64,000 nucleotides of DNA from Frankia alni ACN14a (GTDB lineage: Bacteria > Actinomycetota > Actinomycetes > Frankiales > Frankiaceae): NCBI RefSeq assembly GCF_000058485.1, contig NC_008278.1, forward strand, positions 1,668,962 to 1,732,961, read 5' to 3'. The translations under genes were made by a program, and so were the position numbers. Under the pieces are notes generated by a model. That model made no database searches and had not been told where the DNA came from. It was given only the letters and a program-made list of their open reading frames with translations. Below are positions 8,904 through 16,945 of this stretch, piece by piece (positions within the stretch are counted from its first letter, which is position 1; each line of letters begins with the position of its first letter).

Positions 8904-9919
8904 TTCGGAGCGTGCTGCTCCGCATGGCCGCCGAACTGCTTGCGCATCGCGGAGAGCAGCTTGTCCGCGAACAGGCCCTCGCCGCGGGAGCTGAACCGCT
9001 CGTACAGGGAGGCGGTCAGCACGTGCGCGGGCACGCCCTCCTCCACCGCGGCGAGCACCGTCCAGCGGCCCTCGCCCGAGTCGGAGACCCGGCCGCTGAA
9101 CTCGGCGAGTTCGGGGTCCTCCTGCAGGGCGGTGGCGGTGAGGTCGAGCAGCCAGGAGCTGACGACGCTGCCGCGGCGCCAGACCTCCGCGATCGCGGCG
9201 GTGTCGAAGTCGTACTGGTAGTACTGCGGGTCGCCCAGCGGGGCCGTCTCGGCGTTGTGCTCCAGGGCTTCCCGGCCGATGTTCGCCTTGTCGAGGATGG
9301 CGAGTCCCTCGGCGAACGCGGCCATCATGCCGTACTCGATGCCGTTGTGGACCATCTTGACGAAGTGCCCGGCGCCGTTCGGCCCGCAGTACAGGTAGCC
9401 CTTCTCGGCCTGCACCGGCTCGCCGGCGCGGCCGGGGGTGCGGGGGACGGCGCCGACGCCGGGGGCGATCGTCTCGAACAGCGGCTCCAGCCGGGCCACG
9501 ACCGCCGGCTCGCCGCCGATCATCAGGCAGTAGCCGCGCTCCAGGCCGAACACGCCACCGGAGGTGCCGACGTCGACGTAGTGGATGCCCTTGGTGGCGA
9601 GTTCGGCCGCCTTGTGGATGTCGTCGCGGTAGTACGAGTTGCCGCCGTCGATGATGACGTCGTCCGGCGCGAAGTGCTCGGCGACGGCGTCGACGGTCTG
9701 CCCGGTCAACCCGGCCGGCACCATGATCCAGGCGGTGCGCGGGGGACGCAGCGCCGCGGCGAACTCGGCGAGCGTCCCCGCTCCCGTGGCGCCCTCGGCC
9801 TCCAGGGCCTTGATGGCCTCGGCGTTCACGTCGTAGACCACGCACTCGTGGCCGTCGCGGATCAGCCGGCGAACCAGGTTGGCGCCCATCCGGCCGAGGC
9901 CGACCATCCCGAGCTGCAT
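8894..9919 (-). CDS. gnd: 6-phosphogluconate dehydrogenase, decarboxylating (short form)
   Basis: 341 aa. It starts MQLGMVGLGRMGANLVRRLI, the Rossmann GxGxxG with the short-form 6PGDH spacing. DGGNSYYRDD is the substrate-binding loop, and the dehydrogenase signature HYVDVGTSGGVFGLERGY and KMVHNGIEYGMM with catalytic Lys are all present. The length matches the short NAD-preferring GndA/YqeC class rather than the 470-aa NADP class. The enzyme oxidises 6-phosphogluconate to ribulose 5-phosphate and CO2. No pentose-phosphate gene is adjacent. The cofactor preference is inferred from length only. Confidence 0.95.
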   Translation of the reverse strand: MQLGMVGLGRMGANLVRRLIRDGHECVVYDVNAEAIKALEAEGATGAGTLAEFAAALRPPRTAWIMVPAGLTGQTVDAVAEHFAPDDVIIDGGNSYYRDDIHKAAELATKGIHYVDVGTSGGVFGLERGYCLMIGGEPAVVARLEPLFETIAPGVGAVPRTPGRAGEPVQAEKGYLYCGPNGAGHFVKMVHNGIEYGMMAAFAEGLAILDKANIGREALEHNAETAPLGDPQYYQYDFDTAAIAEVWRRGSVVSSWLLDLTATALQEDPELAEFSGRVSDSGEGRWTVLAAVEEGVPAHVLTASLYERFSSRGEGLFADKLLSAMRKQFGGHAEQHAPKAG

Positions 9920-10230
9920 CTTGTCTCCCCGCTCGTTTCGTCACGGCGGCCCGGTGCGGGCGGCTTTGCGCGCACCGGGCCCTGCTTCACGCTCCGACGC
10001 CATTGTTCCCTTGACACCCCGCGGCTCCCGGTCACGGGCGGCGCGCCGTCCGTTCGGGCCGGGTGCTTCTCGTCACCGTCGGCGCGCGTACGGTACGACC
10101 GGGCCGTCCCCCGCCATGCTGCCGGCGGCAGATGACGGTTCGGGGTCGAGGGAATAGCGGGCCCCTTACCACCGCCCGGCCAGCCCCCCCGGCTGCGGTG
10201 ATCCTGGCTGCGACGGTGGGAGGCACGGAC
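9920..10230. other. Divergent intergenic region
   Basis: It lies between gnd and the flavoprotein gene, which diverge, so it should carry both promoters. Nothing in it reads as a protein. The ribosome site GGGAGG (about 10218-10223) for the downstream gene is at its right end. Confidence 0.4.
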
Positions 10231-11868
10231 ATGGATCCGGACACGCAGGCGGGGGGCACACAGGCGGGGGACACACGGGCGCGGGACGCCCAGGCGCTGG
10301 CTGTGCACGCGCTGGAGGCGCGGGTGGATGTGATCGTGATCGGCGCGGGTCCCGCCGGGGAGAACGTCGCCGGCCGGTGCGCCGACGCGGGGCTCGCCGT
10401 GACGATCGTCGAACGGGAGCTCGTCGGCGGTGAGTGCAGCTACTGGGGCTGCATCCCGAGCAAGACCCTCATCCGGCCGGGGGAGGTGCTGGCCGCGGCG
10501 CGGCGGGTGCCCGGCGCCGCTGCGGCCGTCACCGGCGCGCTGGACCCCGCGGCGGTGTTCGCGCGGCGTGACCGGCTGGTCGGTGGCTTCTCGGACGACT
10601 CCCAGGTGCCGTGGCTGACCGACAAGGGCGTGACGCTCGTGCGCGGAACCGGCCGGCTGACCGGCCGGCCGCGTCAGGTCGAGGTCACCGGCGCCGACGG
10701 TGATCGTCGGGTGCTGACCGCCTCGCGGGCGGTGGTCGTGGCCACCGGCAGCCGGGCGACGGTCCCGCCGATCCCGGGTCTCGCCGACGCCGAACCCTGG
10801 GACAACCGCTCGGCGACCGCCGCCACCGCGGTGCCGCGCCGCCTGGTGGTGCTCGGCGGCGGGGCCGTCGGCGCGGAGCTCGCCCAGGCGTTCCGCCGGC
10901 TCGGCAGCGCGGAGGTCACCGTCGTCGAGGGTTCGCCGCGACTGCTCGCCCGGGAGGAGGAGTTCGCCGGGGAGCAGGTACGCGCGGCCTTCGAGGCGGA
11001 CGGCATCACGGTGCGCCTCGGCACCCGGGCCGTCGACGTACGACGCGGCCGCCCCGACTCCGCGACGTCGCGCGGCCCCGTGACCGTCACCCTCGCCGCC
11101 GGGGCGGGGCCGCACTCCGCGGACGATCACGCCGGCAGCGATCGCAGCGGGAGGAGTCACGCTGAGGGCGATCACGCTGAGGGCGATGACTCCGTACGTG
11201 ATGACTCCATGGGCGATGACTCCGTGGGCGACACCGTCGTGGCGGACGAGATCCTGGTGGCGGTCGGGCGCACCCCGGCGACCGGGGACCTGGGCCTGGC
11301 CGCCGTCGGCCTGCAACCCGGCACGTTCATCGAGGTCGACGACCGTCTCCTGGCGGTCGGGGTGGACGGCGGCTGGCTGTACGCGGTCGGCGACGTCTGC
11401 GGCCGGGCCCTGCTCACCCACATGGCCAAGTACCAGGCGCGGATCGTCGCCGACGTCATCACCGGCCGCCGGGACGCCGCGGGTGAGCCCGCCCGGGACG
11501 TGGCCGACGGCCTCGCCATCCCGCGGGTGACCTTCACCGATCCCCAGGCCAGTGCGGTCGGGCTGACCGAGCGGGCCGCGCGGGAGGCGGGCCTGACGGT
11601 TCGGGCGGTCAGCGTCGCGACCGGTGGGGTGGCCGGCGCGTCGGTGCGCGGCGAAGGGATCATCGGTACCTCGAAGATCGTCGTCGACGAGTCCCGGCGG
11701 GTCCTCGTGGGCGCGACGTTCACCGGCCCGGATACCCAGGAGATGGTGCACGCGGCGACGATCGCGATCGTCGCCGCGGTGCCGGTCGAGCGGCTGTGGC
11801 ACGCGGTGCCCTCGTTTCCGACGGTGTGCGAGGTGTGGCTACGCCTGCTGGAGGAATACGGCCTCTGA
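10231..11868 (+). CDS. Pyridine nucleotide-disulfide oxidoreductase (mercuric reductase/Lpd-like)
   Basis: 545 aa from ATG 10231, with GGGAGG 8 nt upstream. After a 30-residue acidic lead comes the FAD Rossmann VIVIGAGPAGENVA, then the redox-active disulfide GGECSYWGCIPSK, a second Rossmann VVLGGGAVGAELAQAF for NAD(P), the FAD-binding YAVGDVCG and a C-terminal dimer domain ending with HAVPSFPTVCE, which carries the catalytic His-Glu pair. The full set of residues predicts an active disulfide reductase; the substrate is not given by the sequence. Between the NAD and central domains is an odd 45-residue Asp/Ser/His-rich insert (codons about 11100-11235) made of imperfect repeats of GDDS/EGDH type and probably surface exposed. 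The gene is single and followed by a hairpin. Confidence 0.9.
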   Translation: MDPDTQAGGTQAGDTRARDAQALAVHALEARVDVIVIGAGPAGENVAGRCADAGLAVTIVERELVGGECSYWGCIPSKTLIRPGEVLAAARRVPGAAAAVTGALDPAAVFARRDRLVGGFSDDSQVPWLTDKGVTLVRGTGRLTGRPRQVEVTGADGDRRVLTASRAVVVATGSRATVPPIPGLADAEPWDNRSATAATAVPRRLVVLGGGAVGAELAQAFRRLGSAEVTVVEGSPRLLAREEEFAGEQVRAAFEADGITVRLGTRAVDVRRGRPDSATSRGPVTVTLAAGAGPHSADDHAGSDRSGRSHAEGDHAEGDDSVRDDSMGDDSVGDTVVADEILVAVGRTPATGDLGLAAVGLQPGTFIEVDDRLLAVGVDGGWLYAVGDVCGRALLTHMAKYQARIVADVITGRRDAAGEPARDVADGLAIPRVTFTDPQASAVGLTERAAREAGLTVRAVSVATGGVAGASVRGEGIIGTSKIVVDESRRVLVGATFTGPDTQEMVHAATIAIVAAVPVERLWHAVPSFPTVCEVWLRLLEEYGL

Positions 11869-11871
11869 TCC

Positions 11872-11907
11872 CGCCTTTCGGGCCGCAGACATCCGCCCCG
11901 AAGGGCG
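11872..11907 (+). terminator. Terminator-like hairpin after the flavoprotein gene
   Basis: An 11-bp stem with one G-T wobble (11872-11882 with 11897-11907) and a 14-nt loop begins 3 nt after the stop codon. The neighbour on the far side converges, so the hairpin may serve both. Confidence 0.5.
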
Positions 11908-11919
11908 TAACCACGGGCC

Positions 11920-12063
11920 TCAACTGAACACCGAAACACCACCCGGGCCGATGAGCAGGCCGACGACGATGAGCACAATGCCGTAGATGAGACCCCCGCG
12001 CACGATTGTGACGACCCCCGCGATGACGAAGATCGCCGCGATGATCCAAAGAATGGTGTCCAT
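11920..12063 (-). CDS. GPGG-motif small membrane protein
   Basis: 47 aa from ATG 12063: MDTILWIIAAIFVIAGVV, a short charged turn, then a second hydrophobic helix ending in LLIGPGGVSVF. Two transmembrane helices joined by VRGG form a hairpin, and the C-terminal GPGG motif matches the actinobacterial 'GPGG-motif small membrane protein' family, whose role is unknown. An AGGA element lies about 14 nt upstream. It is downstream of glpD on the same strand with a 38-bp gap, so it may be the last cistron of that transcript. Small size makes annotation easy to miss, but composition and motif support it. Confidence 0.85.
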   Translation of the reverse strand: MDTILWIIAAIFVIAGVVTIVRGGLIYGIVLIVVGLLIGPGGVSVFS

Positions 12064-12101
12064 GCAGGCGTCGTTCCTCGCGTCGGCCCAGTAAAACCCG
12101 C

Positions 12102-13880
12102 TCAGCCGGCTGCCGGCGCGGGGGTGCGGCGTTCGGCCCGACCCAGGCGCACGTCGGGCGCGCCGAGCCGGGCCGCGTCCGCGGTGGCGTCGTCGGCCTG
12201 CCGCTGCGAGGCTCGTTCGGCCTGCACCCGGGCCAGGTAGTGCTCGACCTCGCGGTCGCGGGCGGTGACGTCCCAGCCGAGCGTGGGGGCGATGAGCTCG
12301 GCGACGTGGCGGGCCGCCTCCACCCCGCGGTCGGGGGTCTCGATCGAGATGCGGGTCCGCCGGGTCAGCACGTCCTCCAGGTGCAGCGCCCCCTCGTGGG
12401 TGACCGCGTACACCGCCTCGGCGGCCAGGTACGTCGACGCCCCGGTCAACGGCCGGGCGAGCTCCGCGCGGGACCCGGCGAGCTCCAGCACCTCCTCCGC
12501 GAGGGTGCCGTAGCGGTGCAGCAGGTGTTCGATCCACCCGACGTGCAGCCCGGCGCGCCGGGCGAGGCTCTCCCGGGCGTTCCACAGGGCGGGGAAGCCG
12601 TCGGCCCCGAGCAGTGGGATCTTCTCGGTGCACGACGCCGGCACCGCCCGGTTCATCCCGCCCACCGCCGCGTCGACGGCGTCGGCGGCCATCACCCGGT
12701 AGGTCGTGTACTTGCCGCCGGCGACCATCGTCAGGCCGGGCACGGGGGTGACGACGGCGTGCTCGCGGGACAGCTGCGAGGTGTCCTCGGACTCGCCGGC
12801 CAGCAGCGGCCGCAGGCCTGCGTACACGCCGGTGATGTCGTCCGCGGTCAGCGGGGTGCGCAGCACCCGGTTGACGGTGGTGAGCAGGTAGTCGATGTCA
12901 GCGCTGCTCGCCGCCGGGTGGGCGAGGTCGAGGTTCCAGTCCGTGTCGGTGGTGCCGATGATCCAGTGGCTGCCCCAGGGGATGACGAACAGCACGCTCT
13001 TCTCGGTGCGCAGGATCAGCCCCGTCTCGCCGTGGATGCGGTCGCGGGGGACGACGATGTGCACCCCCTTCGACGCCCGGACCGACAGCCGCCCCCGGCC
13101 GCCCACCATCGACTGGATCTCGTCGGTCCACACCCCGGCGGCGTTGATGGTCTGCCGGGCACGCAGCGCGATCTCGTCGCCGGACTCCAGGTCGCTCACG
13201 GTGACGCCGGCGACCCGGTCGCCCTCCCGGAGCAGGCCGGTGACCCGCGCGCTGGTCGCGAGCAGCGCCCCGTAGCGCACCGCGGTCCGCGCCACGAACA
13301 GGGTGTGCCGGGCGTCGTCGACCTGGCCGTCCCAGTACTGGATGGCGCCGACGAGGGCGTCGGAGCGCAGGGACGGGAAGACCCGCAGCGCCGCCTTGCG
13401 GCTCAGGTGCCGGTGGTGGGGCATGGTCCCGTCGCTGCCCGGCGCGATGCGGGCCAGGCCCTGACCGAGGGTGTCGTAGAGCAGCACGCCGCTGCCGATG
13501 TAGGCGCGTTCCCAGCCGTGGTGGGTCAGCGGCAGCAGGAACGGGACGCTGTGGACGAGGTGCGGGGCGAGAGTGTCCAGCATGAGGGATCGTTCCCGCA
13601 GGGCCTCGCGGACCAGCGGGGCGTTGAGCTGTTCGAGGTAACGAAGCCCCCCGTGGATCAGCTTGCTGGAGCGGCTGGAGGTGCCGGCGGCGAGGTCGCG
13701 GGCCTCGACGAGGGCCACCGACAGGCCGCGGGTGGCGGCGTCCAGCGCGACTCCCGCGCCGGTCACCCCGCCGCCGATCACGGCGACGTCCATCATCTCG
13801 GTGCGCATCCGGCGCAGCGCCTCGGCCCGGCGGGCGGGATCGAGGCCCGCGGTCGGCGCTGCGAGCCTGGTCGGCGTCAT
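12102..13880 (-). CDS. glpD: FAD-dependent glycerol-3-phosphate dehydrogenase, first copy
   Basis: 592 aa from ATG 13880, preceded by AGGAGG. MDVAVIGGGVTGAGVALDAA binds FAD. LVEARDLAAGTSSRSSKLIH and GGLRYLEQ are the GlpD signature, followed by INAAGVWTDEI, GTTDTDWN, the substrate-pocket region VAGGKYTTYRVMA, and a C-terminal helical cap. The enzyme oxidises glycerol 3-phosphate to DHAP at the membrane and passes electrons to quinone. Length and motifs match the aerobic GlpD/GlpD2 type. No glycerol kinase or facilitator is beside it. A second, less similar glpD lies at 19611-21257. The C-terminal tail is Ala/Arg-rich and probably disordered. Confidence 0.93.
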   Translation of the reverse strand: MTPTRLAAPTAGLDPARRAEALRRMRTEMMDVAVIGGGVTGAGVALDAATRGLSVALVEARDLAAGTSSRSSKLIHGGLRYLEQLNAPLVREALRERSLMLDTLAPHLVHSVPFLLPLTHHGWERAYIGSGVLLYDTLGQGLARIAPGSDGTMPHHRHLSRKAALRVFPSLRSDALVGAIQYWDGQVDDARHTLFVARTAVRYGALLATSARVTGLLREGDRVAGVTVSDLESGDEIALRARQTINAAGVWTDEIQSMVGGRGRLSVRASKGVHIVVPRDRIHGETGLILRTEKSVLFVIPWGSHWIIGTTDTDWNLDLAHPAASSADIDYLLTTVNRVLRTPLTADDITGVYAGLRPLLAGESEDTSQLSREHAVVTPVPGLTMVAGGKYTTYRVMAADAVDAAVGGMNRAVPASCTEKIPLLGADGFPALWNARESLARRAGLHVGWIEHLLHRYGTLAEEVLELAGSRAELARPLTGASTYLAAEAVYAVTHEGALHLEDVLTRRTRISIETPDRGVEAARHVAELIAPTLGWDVTARDREVEHYLARVQAERASQRQADDATADAARLGAPDVRLGRAERRTPAPAAG

Positions 13881-14205
13881 GCGGGTGTCCTCCTTCGGGC
13901 GGATCGGGCGGATCGGGCGGATCGGGCGGGTCGGGCGGGCCGGGCGGGTTCGGGCCGGGTGGGCGGGTCCCGGCTTCGTACGGGCGGGTCGGGGCGGTAC
14001 CGCGGCGACCGCATCCCCATGGTGCCGGCTGGCGGTGACCGGCGCCTGTGCGCGGGTGAACGGCGGGCGTCCGGCGGGGGACGCCGAGGCGTCGCCGGGT
14101 TCGGCCGGATCGGCGACCGGCACACCACGCGGTTATCGAGTACTACGGTCTGGACTGAGCCCGGCTCCCGTGGCGGGCACACGCCGACGAGATGGACTGG
14201 ACCAC
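13881..14205. repeat. Divergent intergenic region with CGGGCGGAT-type tandem repeat
   Basis: Directly upstream of glpD there is a short tandem array, about 13896-13960, of 9-nt units around CGGGCGGAT that decay into CGGGCGGGT and CGGGCGGGC. The rest of the gap separates glpD from the divergent acyl-CoA dehydrogenase gene. No other structure was recognised. Confidence 0.6.
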
Positions 14206-15385
14206 GTGGATCTGAGCTTATCCCCCGGAGGCGGAGAAGTTCCGCGTCGAGCTGCGCGCCTGGCTGACCGCGAACATCCCCGCCGCCTGGACCGCACCCG
14301 GCTTCTGGGCCACCCTCGGCGAGGACGAGGCGTTCGACCTGCGCCGGGACTGGGAGCGGCGCAAGGCGCTGGCCGGGTTCGCCGGGATCGACTGGCCGCT
14401 CGAGTACGGCGGGCGCGGCGGCACCCCGGCGATGCGGGCGATCCACGACGCGGAGCTGGTGCGCGCCCGCGCCCCCCGCTCGGTGAACAGCCTCGGCCTG
14501 GTCTTCCTCGCGCCGACCGTCATGGCGGTGGGCACCTCGGAGCAGCGGGCCGACATCATCGGGCCGATGCTGCGCAACGAGGTCATCTGGTGCCAGGGCT
14601 TTTCGGAGCCGGGCGCGGGGTCCGACCTCGCCGCCCTGCGCACCCACGGGGTGCTCGACGGCGACGAGTTCGTCGTCAACGGCCAGAAGGTGTGGACGAC
14701 GTTCGCCAGCCGCGGCGACCGGATGTTCACGATGGTCCGCACGGAGCCCGGCAGCAGCCGTCACCGCGGCCTGTCGCTGCTGCTCATCGACATGCACGCC
14801 CCCGGGGTCGAGGTGCGTCCGATCCGTCAGATGAGCGGGGTCAGCGAGTTCGGCGAGGTCTTCCTCACCGACGTGCGGGTGCCGGCGTCGCAGTGCCTGG
14901 GCGGGGTCGGCAATGGCTGGGCGACGGCGATGCTGCTGCTGTCGTTCGAGCGCGGCGCGGCCGGGATCAGCCAGTACACCGCTTACCAGCAGGCCTACGA
15001 CGAGATCGTGCGGGTGGCGCGGGCGCTGGGCCGGGCCGGTGACCCGGTGCTGCGTCAGGAGCTCGCCCGCCGCCGGGTCGAGCTGGAATGCCTGCGCTAT
15101 CAGGCCATGCACGTGCTCACCGAGGTCGAGCGGGGCCGCGACCTGGGGGCGTCGTCGTCGGTGACGAAGCTGCAGTGGTCGCAGGCCTACCAGGGACTGT
15201 TCGAGACGTTCGATGAGCTGCTCGGCGCCGACGTCGCCCTGCTGCGGCCGACCGCGGACCTCGACCTGACCGCGCTGCGCCAGGAGAGCTTCTGGACCCG
15301 CTCGGTCACGATCTGGGGTGGCTCGTCGCAGGTGCAGCGCACGATCGTCGCCGAACGCGTGCTGGGCCTGCCCCGCGGGTCATAG
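14206..15385 (+). CDS. Acyl-CoA dehydrogenase, apparent single-base frameshift near the start
   Basis: From 14216 to 15385 one frame is open and reads PPEAEKFRVELRAWL, a typical acyl-CoA dehydrogenase N-terminus, but it lacks a start codon before ATG 14432. The GTG at 14206 gives VDLS in the neighbouring frame. Removing one T from the GAGCTTATCCCC stretch (about 14214-14225) would give VDLSYPPEAEKF, the usual beginning of the family. Beyond that the protein is normal: GFSEPGAGSDLA, FVVNGQKVWTTFA, VRPIRQMSGVSEFGEVF, and C-terminal IWGGSSQVQRTIVAERVLG. The GGSSQ segment replaces the classic EGTSE, as in long-chain/branched or steroid acyl-CoA dehydrogenases. It pairs with the second dehydrogenase downstream, probably as a heteromer like the FadE alpha-beta types. 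A sequencing error or a true lesion cannot be told apart here. Confidence 0.75.
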
Positions 15386-15533
15386 GCTGCCCGCCCCGCC
15401 CCGCCCCGTCCTGCCCGCCCCGTCCTGCCCTCACCTTGCCCTGCTCGTCCCGTCCCGTCCCGTCCTGCCCTCGTCCTCGTCCGTCCCGCCCGGCCCTCGC
15501 CCGCCTCGCCCGGCCGTCAGGAGAACCGCGCCC

Positions 15534-16709
15534 GTGTACTTCGCCCTCACCGACGAGCAGCGTGCCCTCGCCGAGACCGTCCGCGCCTTCCTGGCCGACC
15601 GCTTCGATCTTCGGGCGGTTCGGGCGGTCGTCGACGACGAGCAGGGCGACGGCCATCCCGCCGACCTGTGGCGCGCGATCGGGGAGCAGGGCTGGCTGTC
15701 GGTGTGCGTGCCGGCGGTGCACGGCGGCCTCGACCTCGGCCTGCTCGACGCCCAGGTGATCGTGCGGGAGTTCGGCGCCGGGGTGGTCCCCGGACCGTGG
15801 GCGGCGACCGTGCTCGCCGGGGCGGCCATCCGGCGGGACGGCTCGCCGGAGCAGGCCGCGGCCGTGCTCGGGCCGCTCGGCGCGGGCGAACTCGTCGCCA
15901 CCGTGGCGCTGCGTGGCCCGGGCGGGCACCTCGGTCGCGGCGGGATCGCCGTGCGCGCCGACGCTGCGGGCCGCCTCGACGGTGCCGCCTCCGGTGTCGA
16001 GTACGCCCACGTCGCCGACGTCATCGTGGTCGCGGCCATCGAGCCGGGTGTGTCCGCCGAGCTGGGTGTGTCCGCCGAGCCGGAGGGGCCGACGGGTGCC
16101 GGTCATGGCGACGGAGGCGTGGGTCTGTACCTGCTGGAGCGGGGGGCCGCCGGTGTGCGGGTCGACCGGCAGGCGAGCATCGACGCCACCACCCGGCTCG
16201 CCGCGGTGACGTTGACCGGGGCGCCGGCCGCCCGCCTGCCGGGCTCGGACGCGGCGGGGCTGGCGGACCTGCTGCGCCGCGGCGCGGTGCTGGCCGCCGC
16301 GGACCTCGCCGGCGTCGCCCGGGCGGCGTTGACCCGCACCGTCGCCTACGACACCGCGCGGGTCCAGTTCGGCCGGCCGGTCGGATCGTTCCAGGCGCTG
16401 GCCCACCATCTCGCCGACCTGCACGTCGCCGTGACCATGGCGGAGCATGCCGTGCTGTACGCGGCGCACGCCCTCGACGAGGGTGCCCCGGACGCCGACC
16501 TCGCCGTCGCCGTGGCCAAGAGCAAGGCGAACCAGGCCGCCGTCGACGCCACTGCCGCGATGGTCCAGTACCACGGCGGGATCGGCTACACCTGGGAGCA
16601 CGACACCCATTTCTTCTACAAACGCGCGAAACGTCTCGCCGCCGCTTTCGGTGACAGCCGCCAACATCTGGAACACCTCGCCCGGCTCACCGTCGACACC
16701 GTGGAGTGA
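15534..16709 (+). CDS. Acyl-CoA dehydrogenase, second subunit-like
   Basis: 391 aa from GTG 15534, with AGGAG 10 nt upstream. It starts VYFALTDEQRALAETVRAFL, a standard N-terminal helix, and ends with the helical FAD domain containing DTARVQFGRPVGSFQALAH, AAMVQYHGGIGYTWEHDTHF and YKRAKR. HGGIGYTWEHD is characteristic of the partner subunits of FadE heterotetramers, which carry the catalytic or FAD half. The central domain is short and contains a duplicated GVSAEL segment (codons 16050-16085) that looks like a recent tandem repeat. It sits 148 bp after the previous dehydrogenase, and the gap is a run of CCCGTCCTGCC-type repeats. The pair probably oxidises a long or cyclic acyl-CoA; the substrate is unknown. 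Confidence 0.88.
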   Translation: MYFALTDEQRALAETVRAFLADRFDLRAVRAVVDDEQGDGHPADLWRAIGEQGWLSVCVPAVHGGLDLGLLDAQVIVREFGAGVVPGPWAATVLAGAAIRRDGSPEQAAAVLGPLGAGELVATVALRGPGGHLGRGGIAVRADAAGRLDGAASGVEYAHVADVIVVAAIEPGVSAELGVSAEPEGPTGAGHGDGGVGLYLLERGAAGVRVDRQASIDATTRLAAVTLTGAPAARLPGSDAAGLADLLRRGAVLAAADLAGVARAALTRTVAYDTARVQFGRPVGSFQALAHHLADLHVAVTMAEHAVLYAAHALDEGAPDADLAVAVAKSKANQAAVDATAAMVQYHGGIGYTWEHDTHFFYKRAKRLAAAFGDSRQHLEHLARLTVDTVE

Positions 16710-16784
16710 ACGGTGCCTCTCGTGTCGAGTGCTCCGGGAAGGCCGGCATCCGCGAAAGGCGGGGCCGGGATGGCCCGGGCCGCT

Positions 16785-16837
16785 GAAGCCGGTTCGGCCA
16801 AAGCCGGTTCGGCCGAAGCCGGTTCGGCGGAAGCCGG
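16785..16837. repeat. 15-bp tandem repeat, 3.5 copies
   Basis: Units of GAAGCCGGTTCGGCC at 16785, 16800 and 16815, with one or two changes, plus a half unit. It lies in the 236-bp gap upstream of the sensor kinase gene. Confidence 0.8.
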
Positions 16838-16945
16838 GAATGGTGGGATTCCGATTGCGGGCCGACCCGCGGCCCCCGGCGCCACACGGGGGATACCTGC
16901 CCCTTGGGTCGGGGGCGATGGCCTTGTCGTCCACACTTGTGCGAC

